This document shows positions 7,818 through 18,620 of a stretch of DNA of 64,000 nucleotides, one piece after another. The notes under the pieces were generated by a model that was not told the DNA's origin, did no database searches, and was given only the letters and a program-made list of their open reading frames with translations. The stretch comes from Paenibacillus psychroresistens. Lineage in GTDB: Bacteria; Bacillota; Bacilli; Paenibacillales; NBRC-103111. The stretch is from assembly GCF_009728935.1 (NCBI RefSeq), contig NZ_CP034235.1, positions 3,200,001-3,264,000 of the forward strand. Reading direction: 5' to 3'. Made by a program: the position numbers and the translations under genes. The stretch's first letter is position 1. Each line of letters begins with the position of its first letter.

Positions 7818-9212
7818 ATGAAAAAGCTCGCTGCTCTATTAATAATCATAAGTTTGGTCATAGCTGGTTGCCAAGAAGCTAAAACAATTTTACCAACAGA
7901 AATGGTAAAAAACACACCACTAGAGTCAATAAATCCAACTCCAAGCGCAGAGGTTAAAGCTGAAACGACTATTGCCCCTACAGCTGTCAAAGAAACTCCA
8001 AAAGCTACCCAGGCAGTTACAGTGGATGTTGTCTCAACACTAATTCCCAAAGGGAGGGTCATTTCCAATTTAGCTAGTGGGAAGGATGCTTTAATAAAGG
8101 GAGATATGAATAAGGATGGCATATCCGATATTGCGTTAATCGTAGAAGATAATGCAGATGCGTCTAAAGAAAGAGATTTAGTTATTGCTTTTGGAACAAC
8201 AGAGGGCTCCTATGTGCAATCGATTTACGCCAAGGAAGCTATTATGTGTGTAGATTGTGGAGGTGTATTCGGCGACCCACTGGATAATCTAACGTTCTCA
8301 AATGGCTCTGTTTTATTAAGCTTATATGGTGGATCAACAGATCGCTGGTATTATAAGTACCGTTTTCAATATAGAGATAACGATTGGTATTTGATCGGAG
8401 AGACCTCAGGTCAGTCTAGAACGACAGATTTAACATCTGCTATAGAACTAGATGTGAATTTATTAACGGGTGATTTTATTGAAAAACAAAGCAATAAAAA
8501 AGGCGTTTTAATCGAAAGTAAAAGAGGCAAAAAGGAAAAGCAACAATTAACTAAGCTTGCAGATTTTAATAATTCATCAGATTCCGCCCCCTCTTCAGAT
8601 GAGATAGTGGAAGATGCCAGTTATCCTTGCACAGATGAATTGTTATATATTTATGATCTGGATGAAGTGGTTGCTTCATTTACAGAGTTCACAGAACGTA
8701 CAACTAAACTGATCTCAGAGCATGATTATGATCAATTATATTCAGACATTGGCAATTGTTTTAACACGGCAACTGATAAAATGATCTTAGAGTATCCACA
8801 GTTAAAGTCCAAAATCACTAAAATTAGATCCATAGCTGAAAAAATAATATCGGATAAATGGGTTATTGAAGATGCTATAAGTGGTGGCGGAACTATGTGG
8901 ATGCATAATGCATCACGAAGTTATGGCGTGATTAAATTCTATATTTTTCATTATGGCTGGTTGTCTATGTCTGATCAAAGTGAGGATATAGATGCTAATG
9001 GGTATGAAACGCAGCTTGCTAAACTAAAACAAAATATTGAATCGGCTGCTGAATGGAAGGCATTTGAACCGGAAAAAGCAGCAGATTTAGAAAAAGCAGC
9101 TCAGGGCTACGTCTTTAGTATGAAAGAGCTGCAACAAATATTTGATAAGTCGCAAACAATGCCTTCCGTTTATATCCTTGAGCATCTTAGTGGCTATTCG
9201 GTTGAATCTTAA
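7818..9212 (+). CDS. Predicted lipoprotein with VCBS/FG-GAP-like segment
   Basis: Start ATG 7818 is chosen because CGAGGA lies 9 bases before it; an in-frame TTG at 7788 has no site. The 464-residue product begins with a lysine pair, a hydrophobic stretch and a lipobox ending VIAGC, so it should be exported and lipid-anchored. A Thr/Pro/Ala-rich linker (about residues 25-75) follows. GDMNKDGISDIALIVEDN (about 96-113) matches the Asp-rich loop of VCBS/FG-GAP repeats, which can bind calcium. A second half with CTDELLYIYDLDEVVASF is helical and unassigned. It converges on the ClpP-like gene with only 8 bases between the stops. Role unknown, perhaps cell-envelope binding. Confidence 0.7.
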   Translation: MKKLAALLIIISLVIAGCQEAKTILPTEMVKNTPLESINPTPSAEVKAETTIAPTAVKETPKATQAVTVDVVSTLIPKGRVISNLASGKDALIKGDMNKDGISDIALIVEDNADASKERDLVIAFGTTEGSYVQSIYAKEAIMCVDCGGVFGDPLDNLTFSNGSVLLSLYGGSTDRWYYKYRFQYRDNDWYLIGETSGQSRTTDLTSAIELDVNLLTGDFIEKQSNKKGVLIESKRGKKEKQQLTKLADFNNSSDSAPSSDEIVEDASYPCTDELLYIYDLDEVVASFTEFTERTTKLISEHDYDQLYSDIGNCFNTATDKMILEYPQLKSKITKIRSIAEKIISDKWVIEDAISGGGTMWMHNASRSYGVIKFYIFHYGWLSMSDQSEDIDANGYETQLAKLKQNIESAAEWKAFEPEKAADLEKAAQGYVFSMKELQQIFDKSQTMPSVYILEHLSGYSVES

Positions 9213-9220
9213 ATGGTTTA

Positions 9221-9751
9221 CTAAATAATCTCGTCAATCAAACCTAAATTCAATGCTTCCTCAGGGCCAATAAACCAATCACGCTGTTGCTCTCGGGAGA
9301 TTTTTAACTGCTCGACATCTAGATTAGTTTTTGATAATAAATATTCGTCATAGATACCTTGCAGCCTTTGGATTTCATCCAGCCGGTTTATTAAATGATC
9401 CAGCTTCCCACCCATGGTGCTTGAAACGGAATGGTACATAAATGTACTAAGTCTGCTTGAGTATCTTTTGTGGCCACTTACAGCAACAAGTAAGCCCATA
9501 CTGGCGGCAAGTCCGTAAACGTGGGTATGAATAGCTGTTTTACTTTTTTCAATCACACCAATCAAACCAAGTCCATCATAGATGCTGCCGCCTCTGCTAT
9601 TAATGATGATTTCAATGGGAAGGCGTTTGAAGTCCTTTTCTCTTTTATCTATGTCATCATCGTGTTTGTTTATTCTAATAATGTTTTCAATAACCGCTTT
9701 TACAGTGTTTTTATCAATGGTATCGAATAAATATAAGGTTCTTTCGGTCAT
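9221..9751 (-). CDS. ClpP-family stand-alone serine protease
   Basis: A 176-residue ClpP/crotonase-fold peptidase. The oxyanion-side strand EIIINSRGGSIYDG, the catalytic serine in GLAASMGLLVAVSG, and the histidine in FMYHSVSS are present in family order; the Asp completing the triad is probably in the KTNLDVEQLK region. The sequence is divergent from housekeeping ClpP and is more like accessory or phage/plasmid-type ClpP proteins that work without a fixed ATPase. GGAGG is 7 bases before the ATG. No Clp ATPase gene is near. Self-contained transcription unit on the minus strand, convergent with the lipoprotein gene. Substrate unknown. Confidence 0.8.
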   Translation of the reverse strand: MTERTLYLFDTIDKNTVKAVIENIIRINKHDDDIDKREKDFKRLPIEIIINSRGGSIYDGLGLIGVIEKSKTAIHTHVYGLAASMGLLVAVSGHKRYSSRLSTFMYHSVSSTMGGKLDHLINRLDEIQRLQGIYDEYLLSKTNLDVEQLKISREQQRDWFIGPEEALNLGLIDEII

Positions 9752-9845
9752 GAATAAGCCTCCAGTCGAATGAACTTAAGAGATCTTAATATATTCGTTT
9801 TCTTGTAAAAGGGTAACGGTAAAGAGCCCATCATTTGTTAATTCT

Positions 9846-9871
9846 GTTTCACTTCCATTCAATTCGGTTAA
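9846..9871 (+). promoter_or_regulatory. Sigma-B/F-like promoter candidate for the YflT-like gene
   Basis: GTTTCA and GGTTAA separated by 14 bases resemble the general-stress sigma-B pattern (GTTTAA, 12-15, GGGTAT); sigma-F sites look similar. It sits 30 bases before the start codon of a general-stress-17M-like gene, whose relatives are sigma-B controlled in Bacillus. Two mismatches and the AT-rich background make this tentative, and it is not known whether this organism has sigma-B. Confidence 0.3.
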
Positions 9872-9901
9872 ATAAGACTAATGAATGAAGGAGGAATTTA
9901 A

Positions 9902-10240
9902 ATGATACCCACGATAAAAATAGTTGAAAACGCAGAAAAAGCATTAGAAGAAATTAAGGATTTGTATCAAAAGGGCTTTGAGATGGATGATGTTTATGTG
10001 CTTGCCCACCAAGCTGACGTCACGCATAAGATCGCAGCAATCGCTAACACGAAGGAAATTGGTGTTGCCGAAGAGGGCATATATCAATCTCTGGCTAATG
10101 TATTCAAATCCCGAGGAGATGAGCTGAGGTCTAAGTTTATATCGCTTGGTGTTTCTGAAGAGGAAGCCGCACATTTGGAACGGAAGCTTGATCAAGGACA
10201 CGTAGCCATAATTAATATTTCTAAAGAGCCTGTTAACTAA
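9902..10240 (+). CDS. General stress protein 17M-like (YflT domain)
   Basis: A 112-residue cytoplasmic protein with the YflT/general stress protein 17M domain over most of its length: the N-terminal strand IKIVENAEKALEEIKDLYQKG, then DVYVLAHQ, and the C-terminal GHVAIINI strand. AGGAGG is at good spacing before ATG. Bacillus homologues are induced by heat, salt or ethanol; the molecular role is unknown. It is a single-gene unit ended by a hairpin at 10262-10305. A sigma-B-like element lies upstream. Confidence 0.75.
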   Translation: MIPTIKIVENAEKALEEIKDLYQKGFEMDDVYVLAHQADVTHKIAAIANTKEIGVAEEGIYQSLANVFKSRGDELRSKFISLGVSEEEAAHLERKLDQGHVAIINISKEPVN

Positions 10241-10261
10241 AATAATTGATTATAAACATGA

Positions 10262-10305
10262 TGACCACTTCTAGCTGCTAACAATCGGCTGGAGGGGGTC
10301 TTTTT
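10262..10305 (+). terminator. Rho-independent terminator after the YflT-like gene
   Basis: A 13-pair imperfect stem (GACCACTTCTAGC with GCTGGAGGGGGTC, two G-U pairs and one mismatch) around a 12-base loop, followed by TTTTT. The 3' arm contains GGAGGGGG, which could double as the ribosome binding site of the next small gene if it starts at TTG 10309. Confidence 0.6.
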
Positions 10306-10308
10306 AAT

Positions 10309-10632
10309 TTGCTTATAGCTAATAAATATTGCCATTACTTGCTTACTGAGTTACATTTATTAAATACTTTGGATTATATGAGACTGGAAGTGACAGACTT
10401 GCTTAAAAAAATCGGAATTCTCCTCATCGTACTCTCTTTCGTATTTTATGGACTTATCCTATTGATTCCACTACTCTCCGTCACGCTCAAGACAAAAACG
10501 ATTCTAACCACAACTTTAGTTGTAATTGGAGAAATTTCATTTTGGAGTGGTGGTTTAATTCTAGGTAAAGAAGTGGTGAATAAGTACAGAAGCTTATTTA
10601 ATCCCAAAAATTGGTTTAAAAGAAAGCCCTGA
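10309..10632 (+). CDS. Small two-helix membrane protein
   Basis: Up to 107 residues, with two membrane segments (LLKKIGILLIVLSFVFYGLI and a second around LTTTLVVIGEISFWSGGLIL) and a basic C-terminal tail (NPKNWFKRKP). The start is uncertain. TTG 10309 uses GGAGGGGG inside the preceding terminator stem; ATG 10378 has no site; TTG 10399 follows GGAAGTG and would give a 77-residue protein beginning MLKKIG, which resembles small Bacillus membrane proteins annotated as transporter-suppressor-like. I do not assign a function. Confidence 0.5.
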   Translation: MLIANKYCHYLLTELHLLNTLDYMRLEVTDLLKKIGILLIVLSFVFYGLILLIPLLSVTLKTKTILTTTLVVIGEISFWSGGLILGKEVVNKYRSLFNPKNWFKRKP

Positions 10633-10647
10633 CAGCATACAAAAAAA

Positions 10648-10699
10648 CCATAACATAATAAAGTGTACCCTAGAGAGGGAGGCACCTACGATGTTATGG
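10648..10699. repeat. Inverted repeat with nested stems between convergent genes
   Basis: CCATAACAT and ATGTTATGG form a 9-pair perfect outer stem. Inside it GTG/CAC and CCCT-AGAG-AGGG can pair in register, giving a folded element of about 50 nt. It lies between the stop of the small membrane protein and the 3' end of the minus-strand gene at 10723. It lacks a T tract on either side, so it is not a standard terminator. Confidence 0.4.
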
Positions 10700-10722
10700 C
10701 AGTGACTTGTATTTCTGCATGA

Positions 10723-10953
10723 TTAATAGAGAGATAAAGCTAGAGTGTCTACGCCATTCTTGGAATACAGAATAGCATCGCCGCCGATAATTTCAATACT
10801 GTCCAAGGAATCAAGAAATTTCCGCACCAATCGCTTGCTATGTAGCAGCTTTTGTTGTAGTATTTCGGCTAGTTTATGGACAGCTTTTTTATGCTGGGCT
10901 TTTTCTAAGTAGACTGGAATCTCGTTGCCGCGAAAAGCGATAATCACTTTCAT
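10723..10953 (-). CDS. Hypothetical small protein
   Basis: A 76-residue protein, start MKVIIAF chosen because CAGGAGG lies 9 bases before this ATG; a TTG 9 bases upstream would touch the site. The sequence alternates a beta-like N terminus (MKVIIAFRGNEIPVYL), a lysine-rich helix (QHKKAVHKLAEILQQKLLHSKR) and a C-terminal strand with IEIIGGDAILY. It looks like a compact soluble alpha/beta protein but I do not recognise the family. It is alone on the minus strand, divergent from the lipL-type gene. Confidence 0.5.
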   Translation of the reverse strand: MKVIIAFRGNEIPVYLEKAQHKKAVHKLAEILQQKLLHSKRLVRKFLDSLDSIEIIGGDAILYSKNGVDTLALSLY

Positions 10954-11123
10954 ATTGCGCAACCTCCTGTATAATTTACCATATTTTCATTTATACTTAA
11001 AACGTATTACTAAACAAAAAGTTGCAGGTTACCAAAATTAGTATACTTGACAAACATTAACTGAACCTTAAGAAAGTATGTCAGACTTGTTAAATTTAAA
11101 TATATAGTAAGTAGGTGAAACAA

Positions 11124-11954
11124 GTGGTTCAACGTACAAAAAGCTATTTTTACGCGGATTCAACGGATTTAGAGCTTTCTGACGATATTCTTTTTCCTTA
11201 TGCTTGGGATGAATGGATGTGTCGCCAATTAACCAGTGATAGCCCGAGCTATATACATGTTTGGCAGCATCCCAAAGCAATCGTGCTTGGTTTAAGAGAT
11301 CGTCAGCTACCAGGAATTGACCAGGCCATATCTTGGTTAGAAAATCAAGGCTATGTAGTAGCGGTACGTAATTCTGGAGGAGCTGCTGTACCTTTGGATA
11401 CAGGTGTGGTGAATATATCACTTGTGATTCCTAAATCTACTAATACTATAAACTTTCGTGACGATTTTGAAACAATGATTCAGCTTTTGCGTGAAATACT
11501 TGCCCCGTGGACTTCTACCATTCAAACTGGAGAAATTAAAGGCGGGTATTGCCCTGGAGATTATGACTTAAGCATCAACGGTCGCAAATTTTGTGGGATA
11601 GCACAGCGACGTCAAGCCCATGGATTTGTTGTTTCAGCTTTTGTTAATGTTGAAGGAACGGACTCAGATAGAGCCAGCAGGGTACGGACTTTTTATGATA
11701 TTGCTTCAAATGGGAAATCTGATATTACATTTCCTCTAGTTGAGCCTGAGCGAACGAGCAGTCTAGAGGAATTAGCAGGTGTACCTTCAGTCAAGGCTTT
11801 TATGGAAAGCTTGAAATATCATAAATCAGTTATAGTATCCGAAACGCAAGCTGCAAAAGAGGCTTTGAATAACGTTATATTTCCAGTGAATCAGATATTT
11901 GAAGTTATTAAGCAATTAAAAAGACGATATGCAGTCGAACCTAGAATCCAATAA
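11124..11954 (+). CDS. lipL: Lipoate/octanoyl-protein transferase family (LipL-like)
   Basis: A 276-residue biotin/lipoate A/B protein ligase-fold enzyme. The best fit is LipL, which moves octanoyl groups from GcvH to the E2 subunits of 2-oxoacid dehydrogenases; LipM/LplA-type activity cannot be excluded. Motifs are RNSGGAAVPLDTGVVNIS (the family's substrate loop), YCPGDYDLSINGRKFCGIAQRR with C142 and C156 (the acyl-carrying cysteine is expected here), and HGFVVSAFVNVEG. GTG 11124 is preferred since AGGTG lies 5-6 bases before it; GTG 11115 is an alternative. The pyruvate dehydrogenase operon starts 1.8 kb downstream, so this enzyme may lipoylate PdhC (inference). Confidence 0.8.
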   Translation: MVQRTKSYFYADSTDLELSDDILFPYAWDEWMCRQLTSDSPSYIHVWQHPKAIVLGLRDRQLPGIDQAISWLENQGYVVAVRNSGGAAVPLDTGVVNISLVIPKSTNTINFRDDFETMIQLLREILAPWTSTIQTGEIKGGYCPGDYDLSINGRKFCGIAQRRQAHGFVVSAFVNVEGTDSDRASRVRTFYDIASNGKSDITFPLVEPERTSSLEELAGVPSVKAFMESLKYHKSVIVSETQAAKEALNNVIFPVNQIFEVIKQLKRRYAVEPRIQ

Positions 11955-12057
11955 GTTCCAATATAGTCATTTACACAAGATTCATATTATTTTGATCTAG
12001 CGATAATGTTTATCACTTATTCTAACTTAAGGTTACCAATCTTAAGGAGGAAAGAGT

Positions 12058-13533
12058 ATGGCATTTTTTACAAAGAAAAAGTTATTATTAGTTGGTGGTT
12101 TGGCAGTCCTATTAGTTGGATCGCAGGCTGCACAAGCAGCAGAAGCTACGTTGAAGGCGGTTTCAGTTCAATTTAAAATCTTTGTAAGTGGTAAAGAAGT
12201 CAAGCTTGATAAAGACCCTGTTGTTATTGATGGAAGTACATATCTTCCTGTTAGAGCTTTAAGTGATGCGCTTGGTCAATACGTTAAATGGGACGATGCT
12301 TCCAAAACGATTTCTTTAAGCTCATTCCCCGCAATCTCAAATGAATTTACACTTAAGAATCCAGAATCCATCGGTAAAGTATATAAAGAAGGCGGATTCT
12401 CATCCTTGCTTCACCTTCCATCTGATCCTGATAATGTTTTCTACGCATTAGCTGATCGCGGACCAAATGGAGATTTAACTGTAGATGGTAAAGCAGGAAA
12501 AGCGTTTCCTCTTCCTGATTTTGAAGTTAGATTCTTTAAAATTGAGCTAGTAGCAGGCGATATCAAAATTCTTGAAACCATTAAGCTTCAATTGCCTGAT
12601 GGCAAAATTGATGCAGTTACAAAAAAATCTACGATTACAGGCTTGCCTAATATCAAGGGTGACGAAGTAGCTTTCAACGAAGATGGCACTCCACTTTCCA
12701 CTTATGATCCGGATGGTCTTGATTTGGAAGGGATTTCTTACAATCCGAAGGATGATACTTTCTGGATGTCTGAAGAATACAGTCCTTCCTTGGTACATGT
12801 GAAGCGTGATGGAACAATTATTGCTCGTTATGTACCAAAAGGTGTTAAAGAGAAGTTAGTTAATGCACAGACACCTATTTTTGATACACTTCCAGCTATT
12901 TATTACAAGCACGTTTCTAACCGTGGATTTGAAGGAGTTTCCATATCTCCTGACGGTTCGTCCCTGTTTGTTGCCATTCAAAGTCCAATGGCGGTTCCAG
13001 ATAAAAAAGCTGGTGATACATCACGTCAATTGCGTATTCTAAAAATGGATTTAAACACTCAAGCAGTTGTTGGTGAATATGCGTATACAGCTGAAGATGC
13101 TACCCAATATCCAAAAGTAGCTCAAAAGGACCTAGTTATCAGTGAGCTTAGTGCCTTGTCTAATCAGGTAGTTCTGGTGGATGAGCGTGATAAGCTTGCA
13201 GGTGCAGAGGCACAAATCAAACGGATTTATCGTGCAGATTTTACAAATGCAACTAATCTTCTAGGAACTGAAGTAAGTGATACTTTAGAATCTTTAACGA
13301 TGGATGCTATGAAAGAGAAGAAAATCAATTCAGCAGAAAAGACCTTAGTGGTCGATATGGCCAAGCTTGGCTATAAATATGAAAAATTAGAAGGCATGAC
13401 TGTCGTTGGAAAACGTCAAATTGTTGTTGTCAATGATAATGACTACGATGTGAGCTATGTGGATGGCAAGTTGGTTCTTACTGATGTACCTACACAAGCT
13501 CTAACGATTGAATTAGCAGCTGATTTGAAATAA
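12058..13533 (+). CDS. Secreted esterase-like phytase-domain protein with stalk domain
   Basis: A 491-residue exported protein. Residues 1-27 form a signal peptide (basic start, hydrophobic core, AQAA cleavage region). About residues 40-92 (GSTYLPVRALSDALG, VKWDDASKTISL) are a copper-amine-oxidase-like N-terminal/stalk domain, common in Paenibacillus surface proteins. The remainder (about 95-485) matches the 'esterase-like activity of phytase' beta-propeller family: ALADRGPNGD, DLEGISYNP, FWMSEEYSPSLVHV, RGFEGVSISPDG and a conserved KLEGMTVVG. AAGGAGG precedes ATG 6-7 bases. It is a single-gene unit with its own terminator. Hydrolysis of a phosphorylated or ester substrate outside the cell is likely; the substrate is unknown. 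Confidence 0.75.
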   Translation: MAFFTKKKLLLVGGLAVLLVGSQAAQAAEATLKAVSVQFKIFVSGKEVKLDKDPVVIDGSTYLPVRALSDALGQYVKWDDASKTISLSSFPAISNEFTLKNPESIGKVYKEGGFSSLLHLPSDPDNVFYALADRGPNGDLTVDGKAGKAFPLPDFEVRFFKIELVAGDIKILETIKLQLPDGKIDAVTKKSTITGLPNIKGDEVAFNEDGTPLSTYDPDGLDLEGISYNPKDDTFWMSEEYSPSLVHVKRDGTIIARYVPKGVKEKLVNAQTPIFDTLPAIYYKHVSNRGFEGVSISPDGSSLFVAIQSPMAVPDKKAGDTSRQLRILKMDLNTQAVVGEYAYTAEDATQYPKVAQKDLVISELSALSNQVVLVDERDKLAGAEAQIKRIYRADFTNATNLLGTEVSDTLESLTMDAMKEKKINSAEKTLVVDMAKLGYKYEKLEGMTVVGKRQIVVVNDNDYDVSYVDGKLVLTDVPTQALTIELAADLK

Positions 13534-13556
13534 TTAATCAAATAGTCAAAAAGTGA

Positions 13557-13587
13557 CCTTATGCCAACTGGCATAAGGTTTTTTTTT
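13557..13587 (+). terminator. Strong intrinsic terminator
   Basis: Perfect 9-pair stem CCTTATGCC / GGCATAAGG with loop AACT, followed by nine T. It ends the phytase-domain gene. Confidence 0.9.
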
Positions 13588-13659
13588 GATTCATTTCGTG
13601 AGAAAGAGGGTAAAATAAAGCTAAAGTGTGTCTAAATGAGAAACATTTTCAATAAACTT

Positions 13660-13688
13660 TTGTTTTTTGCGGTTACAAAAGGTAATAT
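13660..13688 (+). promoter_or_regulatory. Candidate sigma-A promoter of pdhABCD
   Basis: TTGTTT and TAATAT with a 17-base spacer lie 52 bases before the pdhA start codon. This is the best match to a vegetative promoter between the upstream terminator and pdhA. Confidence 0.5.
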
Positions 13689-13737
13689 AGATGTAGATTA
13701 TTGTTTTTTTTTATTCAATCTCACAGATGAGGTGTAA

Positions 13738-15821
<2,084 letters not shown>

Positions 15822-15834
15822 GGAGGATAGCACA

Positions 15835-17187
15835 GTGGCGATATTCGAATACAAATTTCCTGAGCTAGGCGAAGGGATTCATGAAGGTGAAATCGTCAAA
15901 TTGCATGTTAAAGCAGGCGATGATGTCACAGATGAGTCATTATTTATGGATGTACAGAACGATAAAGCAATCGTTGAGGTCGCTTCACCTGTTGATGGAA
16001 AAGTGATTGAAGTGAAAGTCAAGGAAGGCCAGATTTGTCACGTTGGTCAAGTAATTGCTACGATTGAAGTCGCAGGCGAGGGTTCCCCAGCTAGTGAAAA
16101 GCCGGTTGAAGCTGCTAAAGCGCCTGAATCCACGCCAGCTCCAGCTGTTGAAACGCCAGTTGAAGCACCTGCAGCGGTTAAAGCACCTGTTGCTGCTGAA
16201 ACGCTTGAAGCAACAACAGAAAAATCAACAAAAGGCATCTTAGCTACTCCAAGTGTGCGTAAATTAGCACGTGAAAAAGGGATCGCTTTAGCCGAAGTTA
16301 CAGCGAGCGGCAAGAATGGTCGCATCACTCGTGAAGATGTAATTGCAGGACCATCTGGAGAAGCTAAAGCTGAGGAGGTTCCAGTTCAGGCTGTTGCAGC
16401 TGCTGTTGAACCAGTCTCTGCCGTATCTAAGGATAGTGAGCCGACTGCAGTTAAGAATACAGCTGTTGCTCAAGTAACATCCGCTGGTCAAGTGGAACGC
16501 GTACCATTCAAGGGAATCCGTAAAATTGTTGCTAATGCAATGGTTAAATCCGTTTATACGATTCCTCATGTAACCTTGATGGATGAAATCAACGTTTCTG
16601 CGTTGGTTGCATTTCGCGAGCGCATGAAGCCTTCGGCTGAGAAAAATGGAGTCAAGCTTACCTATTTGCCGTTTATTATTAAAGCTTTGATTGCCGCTGC
16701 TCGTCATTACCCAATTATGAATGCAGAATTAGACGAAGCATCAAGCGAAATCATCTACAAAAAATATTACAACATAGGTATTGCAACGGATACGGATAAC
16801 GGCTTGATCGTTCCGGTTATTGTTGAAGCAGACCGCAAAAACCTTTGGAGTCTTGCGTCATCAATTAAAGATCTTGCAGAGCGTGGGAGAGCTGGAAAGC
16901 TTTCATTACCCGAGCTTAAAGGCAGTACTATAAGCATTACGAATATTGGCTCAGCTGGCGGAATGTTCTTCACACCTGTGATTAATTTTCCAGAGGTTGC
17001 AATTCTGGGCACAGGGCGTATAACTGAGAAAGCTATTGTGAGCGATGGTCAAATTATCGCTGCACACATGATGGCATTATCACTAAGCTTTGATCATCGT
17101 ATCATCGATGGTGCGGTTGCACAGAAATTCTTAAACGAAATCAAACGGCTATTAGCCGATCCAGAACAATTTTTAATGGAGGTGTAG
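15835..17187 (+). CDS. pdhC: Dihydrolipoamide acetyltransferase (PDH E2)
   Basis: The structural core of the complex; transfers acetyl from the lipoyl arm to CoA. The 450-residue order is: one lipoyl domain (residues 1-80, lipoylated K44 in DVQNDKAIVEV), an Ala/Pro/Glu-rich flexible linker, a peripheral-subunit-binding domain (about 138-172, ATPSVRKLAREKG, GRITREDV), a second linker, and the catalytic domain (about 220-450) with the DHRIIDG active-site motif near residue 421. Start is GTG, set by AAGGAGG 8 bases upstream. Only one lipoyl domain is present, as in B. subtilis. Confidence 0.97.
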   Translation: MAIFEYKFPELGEGIHEGEIVKLHVKAGDDVTDESLFMDVQNDKAIVEVASPVDGKVIEVKVKEGQICHVGQVIATIEVAGEGSPASEKPVEAAKAPESTPAPAVETPVEAPAAVKAPVAAETLEATTEKSTKGILATPSVRKLAREKGIALAEVTASGKNGRITREDVIAGPSGEAKAEEVPVQAVAAAVEPVSAVSKDSEPTAVKNTAVAQVTSAGQVERVPFKGIRKIVANAMVKSVYTIPHVTLMDEINVSALVAFRERMKPSAEKNGVKLTYLPFIIKALIAAARHYPIMNAELDEASSEIIYKKYYNIGIATDTDNGLIVPVIVEADRKNLWSLASSIKDLAERGRAGKLSLPELKGSTISITNIGSAGGMFFTPVINFPEVAILGTGRITEKAIVSDGQIIAAHMMALSLSFDHRIIDGAVAQKFLNEIKRLLADPEQFLMEV

Positions 17188-17190
17188 GTT

Positions 17191-18606
17191 ATGGTTGTAG
17201 GAGATGCTTCATTGGATATTGATTTGTTGGTAATCGGAGCAGGTCCGGGTGGTTATGTAGCTGCAATTCGTGCTGCACAGCTTGGACAAAGCGTTCTAGT
17301 TGTTGATAAAAGCGAAGTTGGTGGAGTATGCCTCAATCGTGGCTGTATTCCCTCAAAAGCCTTAATATCAGCGGCACATCAATATGAAGCCATTGGTAAA
17401 GCTTCGGCGATTGGAATTGAGACAACTGGAGTAAAGGTTGATTTCAAGAAGGTCCAGGAGTGGAAGGGTTCGATTGTTAAGAAGCTGACTGGTGGAGTAA
17501 GTTCACTATTCAAGGGAAATAAAATCCAATTCTTTCAAGGCGAAGTGATGTTCATTAATGAGCATGAAGCTAGAGTGTTCAATGACAACGAAGCTCCACG
17601 TTATAAATTCAAGAATTGCATTGTGGCTACAGGTTCGAGACCTATTGAGCTTAAAGCATTTCCTTTTGGCGGCCGGATTCTTTCGTCTACAGAAGCTTTA
17701 AATCTTGAAGCTGTACCAGAAAGCCTTGTGGTTATTGGTGGTGGTTACATTGGGATTGAGCTTGGTCAAATGTATGCCAAGTTCGGCACGAAGGTTACGA
17801 TTATCGAAGGAACTGCAGGTATTCTTCCTGGGTTCGAGCCTGATATTACCAAGCTGGTGCATCGTAATCTAGAGAAGCTTAAAGTGGAGATTAATACCGA
17901 AGCGCAAGCTGTATCCGCAAAAGCGACAAATAAGAATGTAACAGTTGTCTATAAGGTAAATGGCGAAGAAAAAGAAATTACAGCTGATTATGTGCTCGTT
18001 ACAGTCGGACGTCGTCCTAATACAGATGGTGAGCTAGGCTTGGATTTAATCGGAGTAAAATTATCCGATCGCGGGCTAGTTGAAATCGATGGGCAATGCC
18101 GTACAAACGTGCCTACAATATTCGCAATCGGTGATATCGTGGCTGGACCTTCACTAGCACATAAAGCATTCTACGAAGCCAAGGTTGCTGCTGAAGCTAT
18201 TGCTGGACTTGCGAGCTTAATCGATTACAAAGCGATCCCTGCGGTTGTCTTCTCCGATCCTGAGATCGCAAGTGTGGGCTTTAGTGAAACAGAAGCTAAA
18301 GAAAAAGGCTTTAAAGTAAAAACCGGTAAATTCCCTTTTGGAGCAAATGGTCGTGCTTTATCGCTTCAAGCAACAGAAGGCTTTGTGAAGCTTATAGCTG
18401 ATGAGAGCAATGGAATGGTGATTGGTGCACAAATCGTGGGTGATGACGCTTCTACGTTGATTGCAGAGCTTGGTTTAGCGATTGAGATGGGCGCAACACT
18501 AGAGGATATCGCTTTAACTATCCATGCGCACCCTACATTGGGTGAAATGGTTGGCGAAGCGGCTGAAGCTGGATTGGGCATTGCTGTACATCAGATGAAT
18601 AAATAA
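17191..18606 (+). CDS. pdhD: Dihydrolipoamide dehydrogenase (PDH E3)
   Basis: Reoxidises dihydrolipoyl-E2 with FAD and NAD. The 471-residue flavoprotein has the FAD motif GAGPGGYVAAIRAAQLG, the redox disulfide C47/C52 in GGVCLNRGCIPSK, the NAD-binding motif VVIGGGYIGIELGQ, the second FAD contact TIFAIGDIVAGPSLAHKA, and the His-Glu couple in HPTLGE (H447, E452). GGAGGTG precedes ATG, three bases after the pdhC stop. It is the last gene of the operon, followed by a strong terminator. Confidence 0.97.
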   Translation: MVVGDASLDIDLLVIGAGPGGYVAAIRAAQLGQSVLVVDKSEVGGVCLNRGCIPSKALISAAHQYEAIGKASAIGIETTGVKVDFKKVQEWKGSIVKKLTGGVSSLFKGNKIQFFQGEVMFINEHEARVFNDNEAPRYKFKNCIVATGSRPIELKAFPFGGRILSSTEALNLEAVPESLVVIGGGYIGIELGQMYAKFGTKVTIIEGTAGILPGFEPDITKLVHRNLEKLKVEINTEAQAVSAKATNKNVTVVYKVNGEEKEITADYVLVTVGRRPNTDGELGLDLIGVKLSDRGLVEIDGQCRTNVPTIFAIGDIVAGPSLAHKAFYEAKVAAEAIAGLASLIDYKAIPAVVFSDPEIASVGFSETEAKEKGFKVKTGKFPFGANGRALSLQATEGFVKLIADESNGMVIGAQIVGDDASTLIAELGLAIEMGATLEDIALTIHAHPTLGEMVGEAAEAGLGIAVHQMNK

Positions 18607-18620
18607 AAGAATATACATCT

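Noticed and set aside
9221..9751. Prophage remnant around the ClpP-like gene
   Set aside because: No portal, capsid, terminase or integrase genes are nearby; one protease is not enough.
11068..11421. Minus-strand 117-residue frame
   Set aside because: Shadow of the LipL-like gene, whose family motifs are clear on the plus strand.
16047..16707. Open frames on both strands inside pdhC
   Set aside because: Shadows caused by the Ala/Pro/Glu-rich linker; the E2 domains run straight through.
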